From assembly GCA_944331815.1 (NCBI GenBank), contig CALVIQ010000109.1, positions 1 through 25,082 of the forward strand: a stretch of DNA of 25,082 nucleotides. Direction: 5' to 3'. The position numbers and the translations under genes are program-made. Positions 8,453 to 16,798 of the stretch are shown here, one piece after another (position 1 is the stretch's first letter; every line of letters starts with the position of its first letter). This DNA is from an uncultured Bacilli bacterium. GTDB lineage: Bacteria; Bacillota_I; Bacilli_A; RF39; UBA660. The notes under the pieces were generated by a model. The model saw nothing but the letters and a program-made list of their open reading frames with translations. It searched no databases and was not told the DNA's origin.

Positions 8453-9760
8453 ATGAATTTATGTACTATCCACCCAGAGATGACTAAACAAGCTATTCTT
8501 TGGAATGCTAAACATCAATTTAAAGAAGGAGATGTATTACACTGGTGGCATAAAGAAACTAATATTGGTTTAAGATCAAGATATAAAGATGATTATTTAT
8601 GGTTAGTTTATGCTGTTTGTGAATATATTGAAATTACCGAAGATTTTGATGTATTAAATACACAAATACATTTTGTTACAGGACCATCTTTATTAGAAAA
8701 TGAAATGGAAAAAGGTATTAATTATAGTTATACTGAAGAAACTGCTACTTTATATGAACATTGTTTATTTGCTATAAATAAAACATTAAATGAACTAGGT
8801 TCTAATGGATTACCACTTATGGGTGGTGGTGATTGGAACGATGGTATGAATAAGGTAGGAGAAAAAGGCATTGGAACAAGTGTATGGTTAGGATTCTTCT
8901 TATATATTATATTAAATAGATTTAGTAAAATAAGTAAAGAAGATTATACCAATACTTTATCAAAACTAAAAACTAGTTTATTAAATACTTGGGATGGAGA
9001 ATATTATTTAAGAGCATATTTTGATAATGGCACAAAATTAGGTTCTAATGAATCATTAGAATGTAAAATCGATTTATTATCTCAAAGTTTTGCTATTCTA
9101 TCAGGTATAGCTAGTGAAGAACAAATAAAATCAATGTTAAAAAATATTGAAGAAAAATTAGTTGATAAAAATATCAATATCGTTAAATTATTAACCCCAC
9201 CATTTAAAAATAATAAAAATAACCCTGGTTATATTATGAATTATCCTAAAGGAATAAGAGAAAATGGTGGTCAATATACACACGCTGTTGCTTGGTATAT
9301 TGAAGCTTTAATTAAAACTGGTAATAATGATTTAGCATATCAAATATTCCAAATGATTAATCCAATTGAAAGAACTAAAACTAAGGAAGATACCGATAGA
9401 TATAAAATAGAACCTTATGTTATAAGTGCTGATATTTATAGTAATGAAAATTTCTTAGGACGAGGTGGTTGGAATTGGTATACAGGAAGTGCTGGTTGGT
9501 TCTATCACGTTGCCTTAATTGATATATTAGGATTTAATCTAAGAAAAGATAAACTATATATCAAGCCTAATATTCCTAGCACTTGGAAACAATATGAAAT
9601 AACTTATAAATTTTTTGATACTAAATATAACATAACAGTTATAAATTCAAAAGAAAATAAAATAATATTTGATGATAAAACTGTTGAATACATACCATTA
9701 AAAAATGATATGTTAGAACACAATATAAAAGTATATGGAGGTTACAATGCTAAAAATTGA
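8453..9760 (+). CDS. Fragment 4: GH94 catalytic (alpha/alpha)6 barrel region
   Basis: The frame is open from 8417, just after the TGA, and encodes GAYGYRDQLQD before the first Met. Conserved GH94 features follow: GDVLHWWH, TRxxDD-like SRYKDDYLWL, LYEHC, and the catalytic-site segment GGGDWNDGMN, then YTHAVAWY and GWNWYTGSAGWFYH. Family members phosphorolyse or transfer beta-linked glucans. It ends at TGA 9758-9760, overlapping the start of pgi; if that TGA were read through, the frame would close two codons later at TAA. The good conservation of this part implies either recent decay or continued use as a separate polypeptide. Confidence 0.7.
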   Translation: MNLCTIHPEMTKQAILWNAKHQFKEGDVLHWWHKETNIGLRSRYKDDYLWLVYAVCEYIEITEDFDVLNTQIHFVTGPSLLENEMEKGINYSYTEETATLYEHCLFAINKTLNELGSNGLPLMGGGDWNDGMNKVGEKGIGTSVWLGFFLYIILNRFSKISKEDYTNTLSKLKTSLLNTWDGEYYLRAYFDNGTKLGSNESLECKIDLLSQSFAILSGIASEEQIKSMLKNIEEKLVDKNINIVKLLTPPFKNNKNNPGYIMNYPKGIRENGGQYTHAVAWYIEALIKTGNNDLAYQIFQMINPIERTKTKEDTDRYKIEPYVISADIYSNENFLGRGGWNWYTGSAGWFYHVALIDILGFNLRKDKLYIKPNIPSTWKQYEITYKFFDTKYNITVINSKENKIIFDDKTVEYIPLKNDMLEHNIKVYGGYNAKN

Positions 9761-10922
9761 TTTTAATACCTATCAAAAAGAAAAAAACTATAATGAATAT
9801 CAAAATAAAATAAAAGAGATACAAAAAAAACTATCTACCGATAATATGACTGATTGGTATGATATTACAAAATGTATTAGTAAAGAAGATATTAATAGAA
9901 TTAAAGAAATAAGTAAAACTAAATTTGATTTATTAATTGTAATCGGAATAGGCGGATCATTCTTAGGTGCTAAAGCCGTTATATCCGCCTTATCTCCTTA
10001 CTTTAGTGATAAAAAAATAGTATTTGCCGGAAATTCTTTATCAGAAACATATCTATTAGAATTAATCGAGTTTATGCGTGATAAAGACACAATTATTAAT
10101 GTTATATCAAAATCAGGTACAACCTTAGAACCAAGTATAACATTTGATATAATTTATAAAGAAATGCTTAAAAAATATAATGAAGAAGAACTTCAAAAAA
10201 GAATAATAATTACTACCGATGCTAAAGAAGGAGAATTAAGAAAACTAGTTAATGATAAAAACTATTGTTCCTTTGAAGTTCCTAATCAAATTGGTGGTAG
10301 ATATTCCGTATTAACTCCTGTAGGATTACTACCAATTGCTTTAGCCGGATTTGATATTGAACAAATATTATTAGGTACAAAATATGTTTCTGTTGAAGAT
10401 GCCTTTAAATATGCTATAAATAGAGATATATTATATAAACAAGGAAAATTAATAGAATCATTTACTTTCTATGAACCTAAATTATATTATTTTACCGAAT
10501 GGTTGAAACAATTATTTGGTGAAACCCAAGGTAAAGAAAAAAAAGGTATCTATCCAACCTTTTCTTCCAATACAAGAGATTTACATTCTTTAGGTCAATT
10601 TTATCAAGATGGAACACCAATTATATTTGAAACAGTATTAAATATAAATAATAAAGGTAATTTAATTACAAAATATAATAAAACTTTAAATGAAATAAAT
10701 AATATTGCTTTAAATAAAGTAGCTTTAGCTCATTTAAAAAATGATATTGAAAGTACTATTATTTCTATTGATAAATTAGATGAATTACATATTGGTATGT
10801 TAATATATTTCTTTGAAATAGCAGCTGCTACTGGTGGTTATTTATTAGGTGTTAATCCTTTTGACCAACCTGGAGTCAATGCTTATAAAGATTTAATTAA
10901 TATAGAACTTAAAAACTCATAA
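9747..10922 (+). CDS. pgi: Glucose-6-phosphate isomerase
   Basis: Pgi interconverts glucose-6-phosphate and fructose-6-phosphate in glycolysis in the cytosol. I start it at ATG 9747 because GGAGG is five bases upstream; an in-frame ATG at 9735 would contain that site. Visible parts are the SIS-fold phosphate loop SKSGTTLEP, the signature IGGRYSVLTPVGL, the catalytic Glu in FGETQGKEKKG, the His in DLHSLGQFYQDG, and the Lys in FDQPGVNAYK. At 391 aa it is shorter than the roughly 450 aa of Bacillus enzymes, but no core motif is missing. Its start overlaps the last codons of the GH94 remnant, so it was part of that operon. Glucose phosphate released by an ancestral GH94 phosphorylase would have fed straight into it. 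Confidence 0.95.
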   Translation: MLKIDFNTYQKEKNYNEYQNKIKEIQKKLSTDNMTDWYDITKCISKEDINRIKEISKTKFDLLIVIGIGGSFLGAKAVISALSPYFSDKKIVFAGNSLSETYLLELIEFMRDKDTIINVISKSGTTLEPSITFDIIYKEMLKKYNEEELQKRIIITTDAKEGELRKLVNDKNYCSFEVPNQIGGRYSVLTPVGLLPIALAGFDIEQILLGTKYVSVEDAFKYAINRDILYKQGKLIESFTFYEPKLYYFTEWLKQLFGETQGKEKKGIYPTFSSNTRDLHSLGQFYQDGTPIIFETVLNINNKGNLITKYNKTLNEINNIALNKVALAHLKNDIESTIISIDKLDELHIGMLIYFFEIAAATGGYLLGVNPFDQPGVNAYKDLINIELKNS

Positions 10923-10940
10923 TATTAATTATGAGTTTTT
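10911..10940 (+). terminator. Intrinsic terminator of pgi
   Basis: A 13-bp stem, AAAAACTCATAAT and ATTATGAGTTTTT with a 4-base loop, spans the pgi stop codon and ends in five T. Because the stem is flanked by A and T runs it could also work on the minus strand for the pilin gene. Confidence 0.75.
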
Positions 10941-10960
10941 GTTATGCTGTGGATAATCTG

Positions 10961-10987
10961 CACCTTGCCATTTTTATCGGCAAGGTG
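10961..10987. repeat. Perfect 9-bp inverted repeat downstream of the pilin-like gene
   Basis: CACCTTGCC (10961-10969) and GGCAAGGTG (10979-10987) flank a 9-base AT loop. It is GC-rich against its surroundings and has no T-run on either side, so it is not a standard intrinsic terminator. It lies 46 bp past the stop codon of the pilin-like gene, beside a perfect DnaA box (10948-10956). Confidence 0.7.
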
Positions 10988-11032
10988 TGTCTTTACTTCG
11001 TTTGTACATACTTTTATTTCCACCATTTTTGC

Positions 11033-12742
11033 TTATTGAATAGTATACGGTGATTGAGCAGTACCTTCACCACCTGTGAAGGTTATGGCTGAAGTCCCTG
11101 ACTTCAGATATATAACTGCACGGACGCCAAACGCAACCGAAGGACTATTGCTGTGGAGGTTGCCATAGTCGCCCACAGTACGAACGCCAGACGAACTATA
11201 TCTATTCATTGTCCAATAATAACTTGATGCAGTTGGATTTTCGATTGTATTTATATCTACAAATGTTTTTGCTCCATCAACAGGAAATGACATATCGATA
11301 TCATTTCCACTGAACATCTCGCCGACTGTTGGTAATCCAACACTCGCTTCCAATGTTTCAGCTTGTACATCTTCATAATTTGCTCCAGCTAGATAATCTC
11401 CTATATATAATGTTTTATTGCCTGTATATCGATATGTATCACTTATTCCTTCAGCAAATGTATTCAGTGAGGTATATATTGTATGACTTGTACTTATTGT
11501 TGATGTACTGCCATATTCACTTAAGTTTGGTAGTAATCCATTTAGTACTACTTTTATACTATCTTCATCTTTACTTACTACTCTAAATGTACACATATTA
11601 TCACTTCCACAAGCATTATCGCTTCCGCTATATGGTACATTGATATATTCTCCTACTTGAACGTTGGCCGTATTTGTTGATTTGTTTGCTACTTGATAAT
11701 TGCTCGAAAGAGTACCATCCCCTCCGGTGATGGTTATATCAGAAATTTTTATAACTGCACGGACGCCACCCGTACCCGACACCGAAGTACCATTGAGGCT
11801 ACCATTGTCGTACACGTAGCGAACGTAAGACGAACTATATCTATTTCCTAACCACCAAAAATCTTTGATATCTAAGAATGAATTAGCACTTCCAGCTCTT
11901 GTATATTGCTCTTCATCTAATAATCCTACTTTTTTGCTTGTAGTTATTTCATCAACATCTGTGTATATTCCAATATTAAATGTTGAATCTTGAATAGTTG
12001 CTTGTATACTACTATCTAAACTATTATAAAAATATTCATTTAACCATTTATTTATATAACTATTATTATATGATTCTTCACTTTCCCATACGGCACTTGC
12101 TGGTTGTATTGATGTTAATGGTTGTTGGGTTATCAAAGTTAATGTTTTAGCTTCAGTATCAAAATCTATTACCCTCCATTGATGACCTCCATACCATAAA
12201 AAATTATTTGCTACTTGTTCATTTGTTCCAGTATAATAATATAAGTTTTCATTTGTACTATCTTTTACTAATCCTGTTTGATTTCCTTCCTGATATTGTT
12301 CTAATAACGTTGAAATCAAGTTTCCCGATTGTACTATTTCTCCACCACATTCTTCATCATCCATGGCAAATGTTCCACTTGGACATAATGTGAATGTATG
12401 ATTATTACTTGTTATTTCTAATTCAGTTAATTTATCTCCATTATATACAATTTTATCTATTGTAGCATTTCCTAAATTAACCATTTCTTTTACTTTTTCC
12501 GCATCTAGACTTGATGTACATATTCTTACATAATCTTCATTCATTTGAGCTTTTACATCTTCTGTTGCACAATAATTATTGATTCCACCTAATATCATAT
12601 TAGCCTCAGATCTTCCGGCTGATATTTTAGCATCCTCTATTACATCTAATATGATTGGGGTTGCTATAAGTGCTACTATTGCAAGTATAATAATTACTGC
12701 TAATAGTTCAATAAGCGTAAATGCACTTTTTAATTTTTTCAC
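11033..12742 (-). CDS. Large prepilin-like protein with two variable C-terminal domains
   Basis: This is a 569-aa exported protein. GTG at 12742 follows GGGAGG. Residues 1-30 are a prepilin signal (KKLKSAFTLIELLAV and a long hydrophobic helix); residues 31-145 are pilin-like, with Cys pairs. Two related domains follow, about 150-350 and 360-569. Each ends in NRYSSS, a short variable stretch, then GVRAVI and a GGDGT or GGEGT tail. That ending resembles C-type-lectin/sulfatase-modifying-fold ligand domains, some of which are targets of diversity-generating retroelements; I infer this and cannot prove it. Base composition in the variable stretches is far more GC-rich than elsewhere (see 11111-11206 and 11750-11845). 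It stands alone, with its own promoter shared with the prepilin gene at 1-82. Likely role: an adhesive or sensory minor pilin. No assembly genes are in the window. Confidence 0.8.
   Translation of the reverse strand: MKKLKSAFTLIELLAVIIILAIVALIATPIILDVIEDAKISAGRSEANMILGGINNYCATEDVKAQMNEDYVRICTSSLDAEKVKEMVNLGNATIDKIVYNGDKLTELEITSNNHTFTLCPSGTFAMDDEECGGEIVQSGNLISTLLEQYQEGNQTGLVKDSTNENLYYYTGTNEQVANNFLWYGGHQWRVIDFDTEAKTLTLITQQPLTSIQPASAVWESEESYNNSYINKWLNEYFYNSLDSSIQATIQDSTFNIGIYTDVDEITTSKKVGLLDEEQYTRAGSANSFLDIKDFWWLGNRYSSSYVRYVYDNGSLNGTSVSGTGGVRAVIKISDITITGGDGTLSSNYQVANKSTNTANVQVGEYINVPYSGSDNACGSDNMCTFRVVSKDEDSIKVVLNGLLPNLSEYGSTSTISTSHTIYTSLNTFAEGISDTYRYTGNKTLYIGDYLAGANYEDVQAETLEASVGLPTVGEMFSGNDIDMSFPVDGAKTFVDINTIENPTASSYYWTMNRYSSSGVRTVGDYGNLHSNSPSVAFGVRAVIYLKSGTSAITFTGGEGTAQSPYTIQ
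11111..11206 (-). repeat. Variable cassette B (C-terminal domain) of the pilin-like gene
   Basis: This 96-bp block aligns without gaps to 11750-11845. The first 19 bp and last 18 bp are identical in both copies, while 26 of the 59 central positions differ. It encodes RYSSS, a variable core and GVRAV. It is strikingly GC-rich for this genome. Confidence 0.85.
11750..11845 (-). repeat. Variable cassette A (first domain) of the pilin-like gene
   Basis: This is the partner of 11111-11206. Differing codons include TAC versus GGC (twice), AGC versus AAC and AAT versus CAC; C-ending codons are otherwise avoided in this genome. The flanking domain sequences outside the block are much less alike than its ends. 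Confidence 0.85.
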
Positions 12743-12770
12743 AATTATCCTCCCTTACCTTTCTATTCAA

Positions 12771-12799
12771 ATTATATATTATTTTTTTATTTTTGTCTA
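12771..12799 (-). promoter_or_regulatory. Sigma-A-type promoter of the large pilin-like gene
   Basis: On the minus strand TAGACA (12799-12794) and a perfect TATAAT (12776-12771) are 17 bp apart. The spacer matches that at 132-160 except for one base. Confidence 0.8.
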
Positions 12800-12845
12800 G
12801 ATACAAATTACGTGTGCGCGGAAAGTTTTTTAAACATTTTACAAA
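12778..12845. repeat. Duplicated prepilin upstream region, copy 2
   Basis: This matches 139-205. The similarity continues past the -35 box through CGTGTG and GGAAAGTTTTTTAA, then fades. See the findings. Confidence 0.7.
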
Positions 12846-12889
12846 ATTAATTTATTTATTATTTCCTATTAAACATAATAAATATATTT

Positions 12890-12918
12890 AAAAATCCTTT
12901 AACTTATAAAGGATTTTT
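12890..12918 (-). terminator. Intrinsic terminator after rsmG
   Basis: On the minus strand AAAAATCCTTT and AAAGGATTTTT form an 11-bp stem around a 7-base loop that contains part of the rsmG stop region. The closing T-run lies in the stem itself. It marks the end of the HD gene-mnmE-mnmG-rsmG operon. Confidence 0.7.
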
Positions 12919-13584
12919 CTTAATTTCACTATATTTACGAGGATATTTTTTATCTGTTTCTTTTATTTTTTTTATCTTAATTATTGTTCTATTACTATTT
13001 TCAATTGGCAATAAAAAGGAATTAGTTTCAATTATTTCACTATTTAATTTTGATAGAGCATTAGAGGCTTCTTCATTTTTACCTTTCATAGCAATAAAAT
13101 AACCATTAACCTTCGTAAGCGGAATACAATATTCTAATAAGATATTTAGAGGTGCTACTGCACGAGCTACTGTAATATCAAATTGTTTTTTATATTCTTC
13201 TGCTCTTGCATGAACTGTTTCAATATCTTTTAAATTTAATTCTTTTATAACTATATTTAAAAAGTTTAATCTTTTATTTAAGGAATCTAATAAAGTTATT
13301 TTTAAATGTGGAAATAATATTTTTATAACTAAACCTGGAAAACCAGCTCCTGTTCCTATATCACATAATGTTTCGTAATTATTTAAATCAATTACTTTAG
13401 CAATAGTTAAACTATCATAAAAATGTTTTAAGTAAACTTCTTCTTTATCAGTAATACCTGTTAAATTCATAACTTTGTTATATTCTACTAATAATTCATA
13501 ATATCTTTCTAGTTGTTTAAGTTGTGATTCAGTTATATTAATATTTAATTTTTTTAATTCTAATATAAATCTATCTTGATTCAT
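12904..13584 (-). CDS. rsmG: 16S rRNA (guanine-527-N7)-methyltransferase
   Basis: RsmG (GidB) adds a methyl group from S-adenosylmethionine to N7 of G527 in 16S rRNA; loss gives low-level streptomycin resistance in several bacteria. The 226-aa product has the family N-terminus (YYELLVEYNKVMNLTGI), the SAM-binding loop DIGTGAGFPGLVIKI, and the downstream ARAVAPL motif. A slightly extended basic tail closes it. ATG 13584 follows AGGAGT and overlaps the mnmG end by 14 bp, indicating translational coupling in the classic mnmE-mnmG-rsmG origin operon. In Bacillus subtilis noc lies next to rsmG; here the parB/noc gene is about 7.5 kb away. Confidence 0.96.
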   Translation of the reverse strand: MNQDRFILELKKLNINITESQLKQLERYYELLVEYNKVMNLTGITDKEEVYLKHFYDSLTIAKVIDLNNYETLCDIGTGAGFPGLVIKILFPHLKITLLDSLNKRLNFLNIVIKELNLKDIETVHARAEEYKKQFDITVARAVAPLNILLEYCIPLTKVNGYFIAMKGKNEEASNALSKLNSEIIETNSFLLPIENSNRTIIKIKKIKETDKKYPRKYSEIKKNPL

Positions 13585-15430
13585 GATACTCCTTTTTCAA
13601 ATAAACACTTAATATTGATATATCAGCTGGATTTACGCCACTTATTCTAATAGCTTGACCAATTGAAGTAGGGCGTATTTCATTTAATTTTTGACGAGCT
13701 TCTGAAGCTAAATTAGTTATTTTATTATAATCAATATCTTCTGGTATTTTTTTATTTTCTAAATTAATTAATTTTTGAGCTTCTTTAGTAGCTTTATTAA
13801 TATAACCTTCATATTTAATATTTAATTCTACTTGTTCAATTATATCTAAATCATAATCAAAAGTATAATTCATTTTAGATAAAGTTATTTCTGGTCTTCT
13901 TAATAAATCATATAAACTGATTCCATCTTTTAATGGGGTACTACCTAAACTAACCAATAAATCATTAGAAGTTGGCGTAATTTTAACACTTTTTAATCTA
14001 TCTTTTAATTCTTCAATTTTATTGATTTTATCTAATAATTTATTATGTCTTTCTTCATCAATTAAACCAACTTGATATCCATATTCTCTTAATCTTAAAT
14101 CTGCATTATCATGTCTTAATAATAAACGATATTCGGCACGAGAAGTTAATAATCTATATGGATCTCTTACACCTTTAGTAACCAAATCATCAATTAAAAC
14201 TCCAATATAAGCTTCATTTCTTTTTAATATTAATGGTTCTTTATTTTCTATTTTTAAACTAGCATTTATACCTGCCATTAATCCTTGGCAAGCTGCTTCT
14301 TCATATCCACTAGTACCATTTATTTGACCAGCAGTATATAAGTTTTCAATTATTTTTGTTTCTAATGATCTTTTTATTTGAGTAGGGTAGATAGCATCAT
14401 ATTCAATAGCATAAGCATATTTATTAATTACTGCATGTTCTAACCCTGGTAAGCTATGAACCATTTGTTCTTGAACATCACGAGGCATACTTGTTGAAAA
14501 GCCTTGTAGATAAATATCATCATAATATAAACTTTCTGGTTCTAAAAACAATTGATGTCTTTCTTTATCTTTAAATCTTACTATTTTATCTTCAATAGAA
14601 GGGCAATATCTTGGACCAATTCCAGTTATATCATCTAATCCACCATACATACTTGATTTATTTAAATTTTCTAATATTATTTTATGAGTTAAGGGAGTTG
14701 TATATATTAAATGACATGGAATTTGATCTTCTATTTTATACTGTGGATTATTATCAAAACTAAACGTATGATATACTGAATCACCATTTTCAATTTGTGT
14801 TTTTGAAAAGTCAATACTATCTTTAGCTATTCTTTGAGGAGTACCTGTTTTAAGCCTTATTATTTTAAAACCATATTTTTTTAAATTATCACTTAAAAAA
14901 TTACTTGGTTTTTCGCCATGTGGACCTTGTCTTGTTCTAGTATCACCAATCAATATATCAGATTTTAAATAAGTTCCTGTTGTTAATATAACTGCTTTTG
15001 AAAATATTTTTTCACCATTTTCAGTTACAACACCAACAACTTTACCATCTTCAATTATTAAATCTTCAATTATTGCTTCTTTTAAGGTTAAATTAGGAGT
15101 TTCATTTAATAACTTTAACATTTGCTGTGGATAAGTTATTTTATCAGCTTGAGCACGTAGTGCTCTTACAGCAGGTCCTTTTGCATAATTTAACATTTTA
15201 ATTTGTAATAAACTTTGATCTGCTATTTTACCCATAGCACCACCTAAAGCATCTATTTCTCTTACGACAATACCTTTTGCTGAACCACCTATTGATGGAT
15301 TACAAGGCATAGTAGCAATATTATTAATACGACCTGTTACTAATAAAGTTTTATGATTTTTATTAGCACAAGCTAATGCAGCTTCACATCCAGCATGTCC
15401 GCCACCAACAACGATTACTTCATATTCCAT
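13571..15430 (-). CDS. mnmG: tRNA uridine-5-carboxymethylaminomethyl(34) synthesis protein MnmG
   Basis: MnmG (GidA) is the FAD- and NADH-using partner of MnmE. Together they install carboxymethylaminomethyl groups on U34 of several tRNAs. I start it at ATG 15430 because MEYEVIVVGGGHAGCEAA is the canonical N-terminus, GTAGGTG precedes it, and this places it eight bases after the mnmE stop; an upstream in-frame ATG at 15454 is less likely. The 619-aa protein contains the FAD motif GGGHAGCEAA, CNPSIGGSAKG, YCPSIEDKIVRF, the MnmG signature around GQINGTSGYEEAACQG with its catalytic Cys, and the C-terminal helical domain. A perfect DnaA box (15126-15134) lies in the coding sequence. Confidence 0.97.
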   Translation of the reverse strand: MEYEVIVVGGGHAGCEAALACANKNHKTLLVTGRINNIATMPCNPSIGGSAKGIVVREIDALGGAMGKIADQSLLQIKMLNYAKGPAVRALRAQADKITYPQQMLKLLNETPNLTLKEAIIEDLIIEDGKVVGVVTENGEKIFSKAVILTTGTYLKSDILIGDTRTRQGPHGEKPSNFLSDNLKKYGFKIIRLKTGTPQRIAKDSIDFSKTQIENGDSVYHTFSFDNNPQYKIEDQIPCHLIYTTPLTHKIILENLNKSSMYGGLDDITGIGPRYCPSIEDKIVRFKDKERHQLFLEPESLYYDDIYLQGFSTSMPRDVQEQMVHSLPGLEHAVINKYAYAIEYDAIYPTQIKRSLETKIIENLYTAGQINGTSGYEEAACQGLMAGINASLKIENKEPLILKRNEAYIGVLIDDLVTKGVRDPYRLLTSRAEYRLLLRHDNADLRLREYGYQVGLIDEERHNKLLDKINKIEELKDRLKSVKITPTSNDLLVSLGSTPLKDGISLYDLLRRPEITLSKMNYTFDYDLDIIEQVELNIKYEGYINKATKEAQKLINLENKKIPEDIDYNKITNLASEARQKLNEIRPTSIGQAIRISGVNPADISILSVYLKKEYHESR

Positions 15431-15438
15431 TTTAACAC

Positions 15439-16794
15439 CTACTTTCCTAAACAAAATTGACTAAATAATTGATCAATTAATTCTTCTTCATATGTAACAC
15501 CTATAATGCTACCTAATAAATTACAAACATTTTTTAAATCTATTTCTAACATATCTATAGGCAAATTATTACCTATACCCATTTTAATATCAGTGATTGC
15601 ATTAAGTGCTTGCTTTAATAAAGAGATAGATCTAGCATTAGTTAAATAAGTTAAATCAGATGTTTCAATCTTATCTAAATTAAATATTTGTTTAATTTTA
15701 TTTTTTAACTCATTAATACCATTATTATTTAAAGCACTTATATTAATTATTTTTTCTTTATCTAATTTACTAATATCTAATTTATTTTCTAAATCATTTT
15801 TATTAATAACTATTAAATAATTTTTATCTTTAATTTTATCTAATAATTCTAAATCTTCGTTATTTAATTCTTCATTATTATTAAGTAATAATAATACTAA
15901 ATCAGAATTATTCATTAAGTCAATACTCTTATTAACACCTATACTTTCAACTACATCACTAGTTTCTCTAATACCAGCAGTATCAATCAAATTAACTATT
16001 ATTCCATCTATACTTATTGTACCTTCAACACAATCACGAGTAGTACCTGCAATATCAGTTACAATAGCTTTTTCATCCTCTAATAAACAGTTTAATAAAC
16101 TACTTTTACCAACATTTGGTCGTCCTATTAAGGCAACATTAATTCCTTCTTTAACAATTTTTCCATTTTCGCTTTTATTAAGAATAGTTTTAATATTATT
16201 TTCAATATCTACTATTCTTTTAGCTAACATTTCAGTAGTCATTTCTTCAATATCTTCATATTCTGGATAATCAATATTAACTTCAATGTTAGCTAGTATT
16301 TCAATGATAGATTGTCTTAAATCTTTAATTAATTGTGAAGTACTACCATTTACTTGATTAATAGCCAAATTACGTGATATCTCTGTTTTAGAATTAATTA
16401 AATCCATTATTCCTTCAGCTTCAATTAAATCGATTCTTCCATTTAAAAAAGCACGTTTTGTAAATTCTCCTGGTTCTGCTAATCTACATCCATTAGTTAA
16501 TAATAATTCTAAAACTTTATTAGTTGTTGCTATACCACCATGACAATTAATTTCAACTATATCTTCTTTAGTAAAAGTTTTAGGGGCTTTCATAACAGAA
16601 ATTAAAACTTCATCTATTATTTTATTGTTTTCCACAATATAATCATAATTAATAGTATGAGAATTTACTTTATCTAATTTTTTAAACTTAGTTATTTTAT
16701 TTACTATATTTATTGCTTCATTACCACTTACTCTTATTATTGATATTGCACCAACACCTAATGCTGTGGAAATGGCTGCTATTGTATCTTCCAT
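15439..16794 (-). CDS. mnmE: tRNA modification GTPase MnmE
   Basis: MnmE (TrmE) is a GTPase that binds formyl-tetrahydrofolate and, with MnmG, modifies U34 of tRNA. The 451-aa product has the N-terminal tetrahydrofolate-binding domain (IAAISTALGVGAISIIRVSG), a helical domain, and an inserted G domain with GRPNVGKSS (near residue 225), the switch TDIAGTTRD, DTAGI and NKND. The C-terminal tetrapeptide CLGK keeps the conserved Cys of the family's C-x-G-K end. ATG 16794 lies immediately after the TGA-TAA stop pair of the HD-domain gene. It ends with TAG, eight bases before mnmG. Confidence 0.97.
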   Translation of the reverse strand: MEDTIAAISTALGVGAISIIRVSGNEAINIVNKITKFKKLDKVNSHTINYDYIVENNKIIDEVLISVMKAPKTFTKEDIVEINCHGGIATTNKVLELLLTNGCRLAEPGEFTKRAFLNGRIDLIEAEGIMDLINSKTEISRNLAINQVNGSTSQLIKDLRQSIIEILANIEVNIDYPEYEDIEEMTTEMLAKRIVDIENNIKTILNKSENGKIVKEGINVALIGRPNVGKSSLLNCLLEDEKAIVTDIAGTTRDCVEGTISIDGIIVNLIDTAGIRETSDVVESIGVNKSIDLMNNSDLVLLLLNNNEELNNEDLELLDKIKDKNYLIVINKNDLENKLDISKLDKEKIINISALNNNGINELKNKIKQIFNLDKIETSDLTYLTNARSISLLKQALNAITDIKMGIGNNLPIDMLEIDLKNVCNLLGSIIGVTYEEELIDQLFSQFCLGK

Positions 16795-16798
16795 TTTA

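Larger units (their letters stand above)
5578..9760 (+). pseudogene. Degraded cyclic beta-1,2-glucan synthase / GH94 family gene
   Basis: Four open segments are pieces of one gene of the NdvB/ChvB-like family. Segment 1 (from 5578) and segment 2 lie in the same frame, split by a single TAA at 5872-5874; translation resumes as ELEIIPIILNIIL, which matches the family pattern after that point. Segment 2 ends in a hydrophobic pair and KLYPKR, where intact proteins enter the glycosyltransferase (GT84) domain. Segment 3 starts in another frame (open from 6611) directly at the last GH94 N-terminal domain (FETNRENFIGR), so the transferase domain and adjoining regions are gone. Segments 3 and 4 share a frame, split by TGA at 8414-8416 inside the FYQ-GAYGYRDQLQD motif. 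About 1,400 codons remain of a usual 2,700-2,900. Cyclic glucan synthesis is very unlikely; the GH94 part could still be made as fragments. Confidence 0.8.

Noticed and set aside
11329..11586. Long frames on the opposite strand of the pilin-like, uvrB and parB genes.
   Set aside because: They are shadows of well-supported genes: biased composition, no ribosome sites, no recognisable domains.
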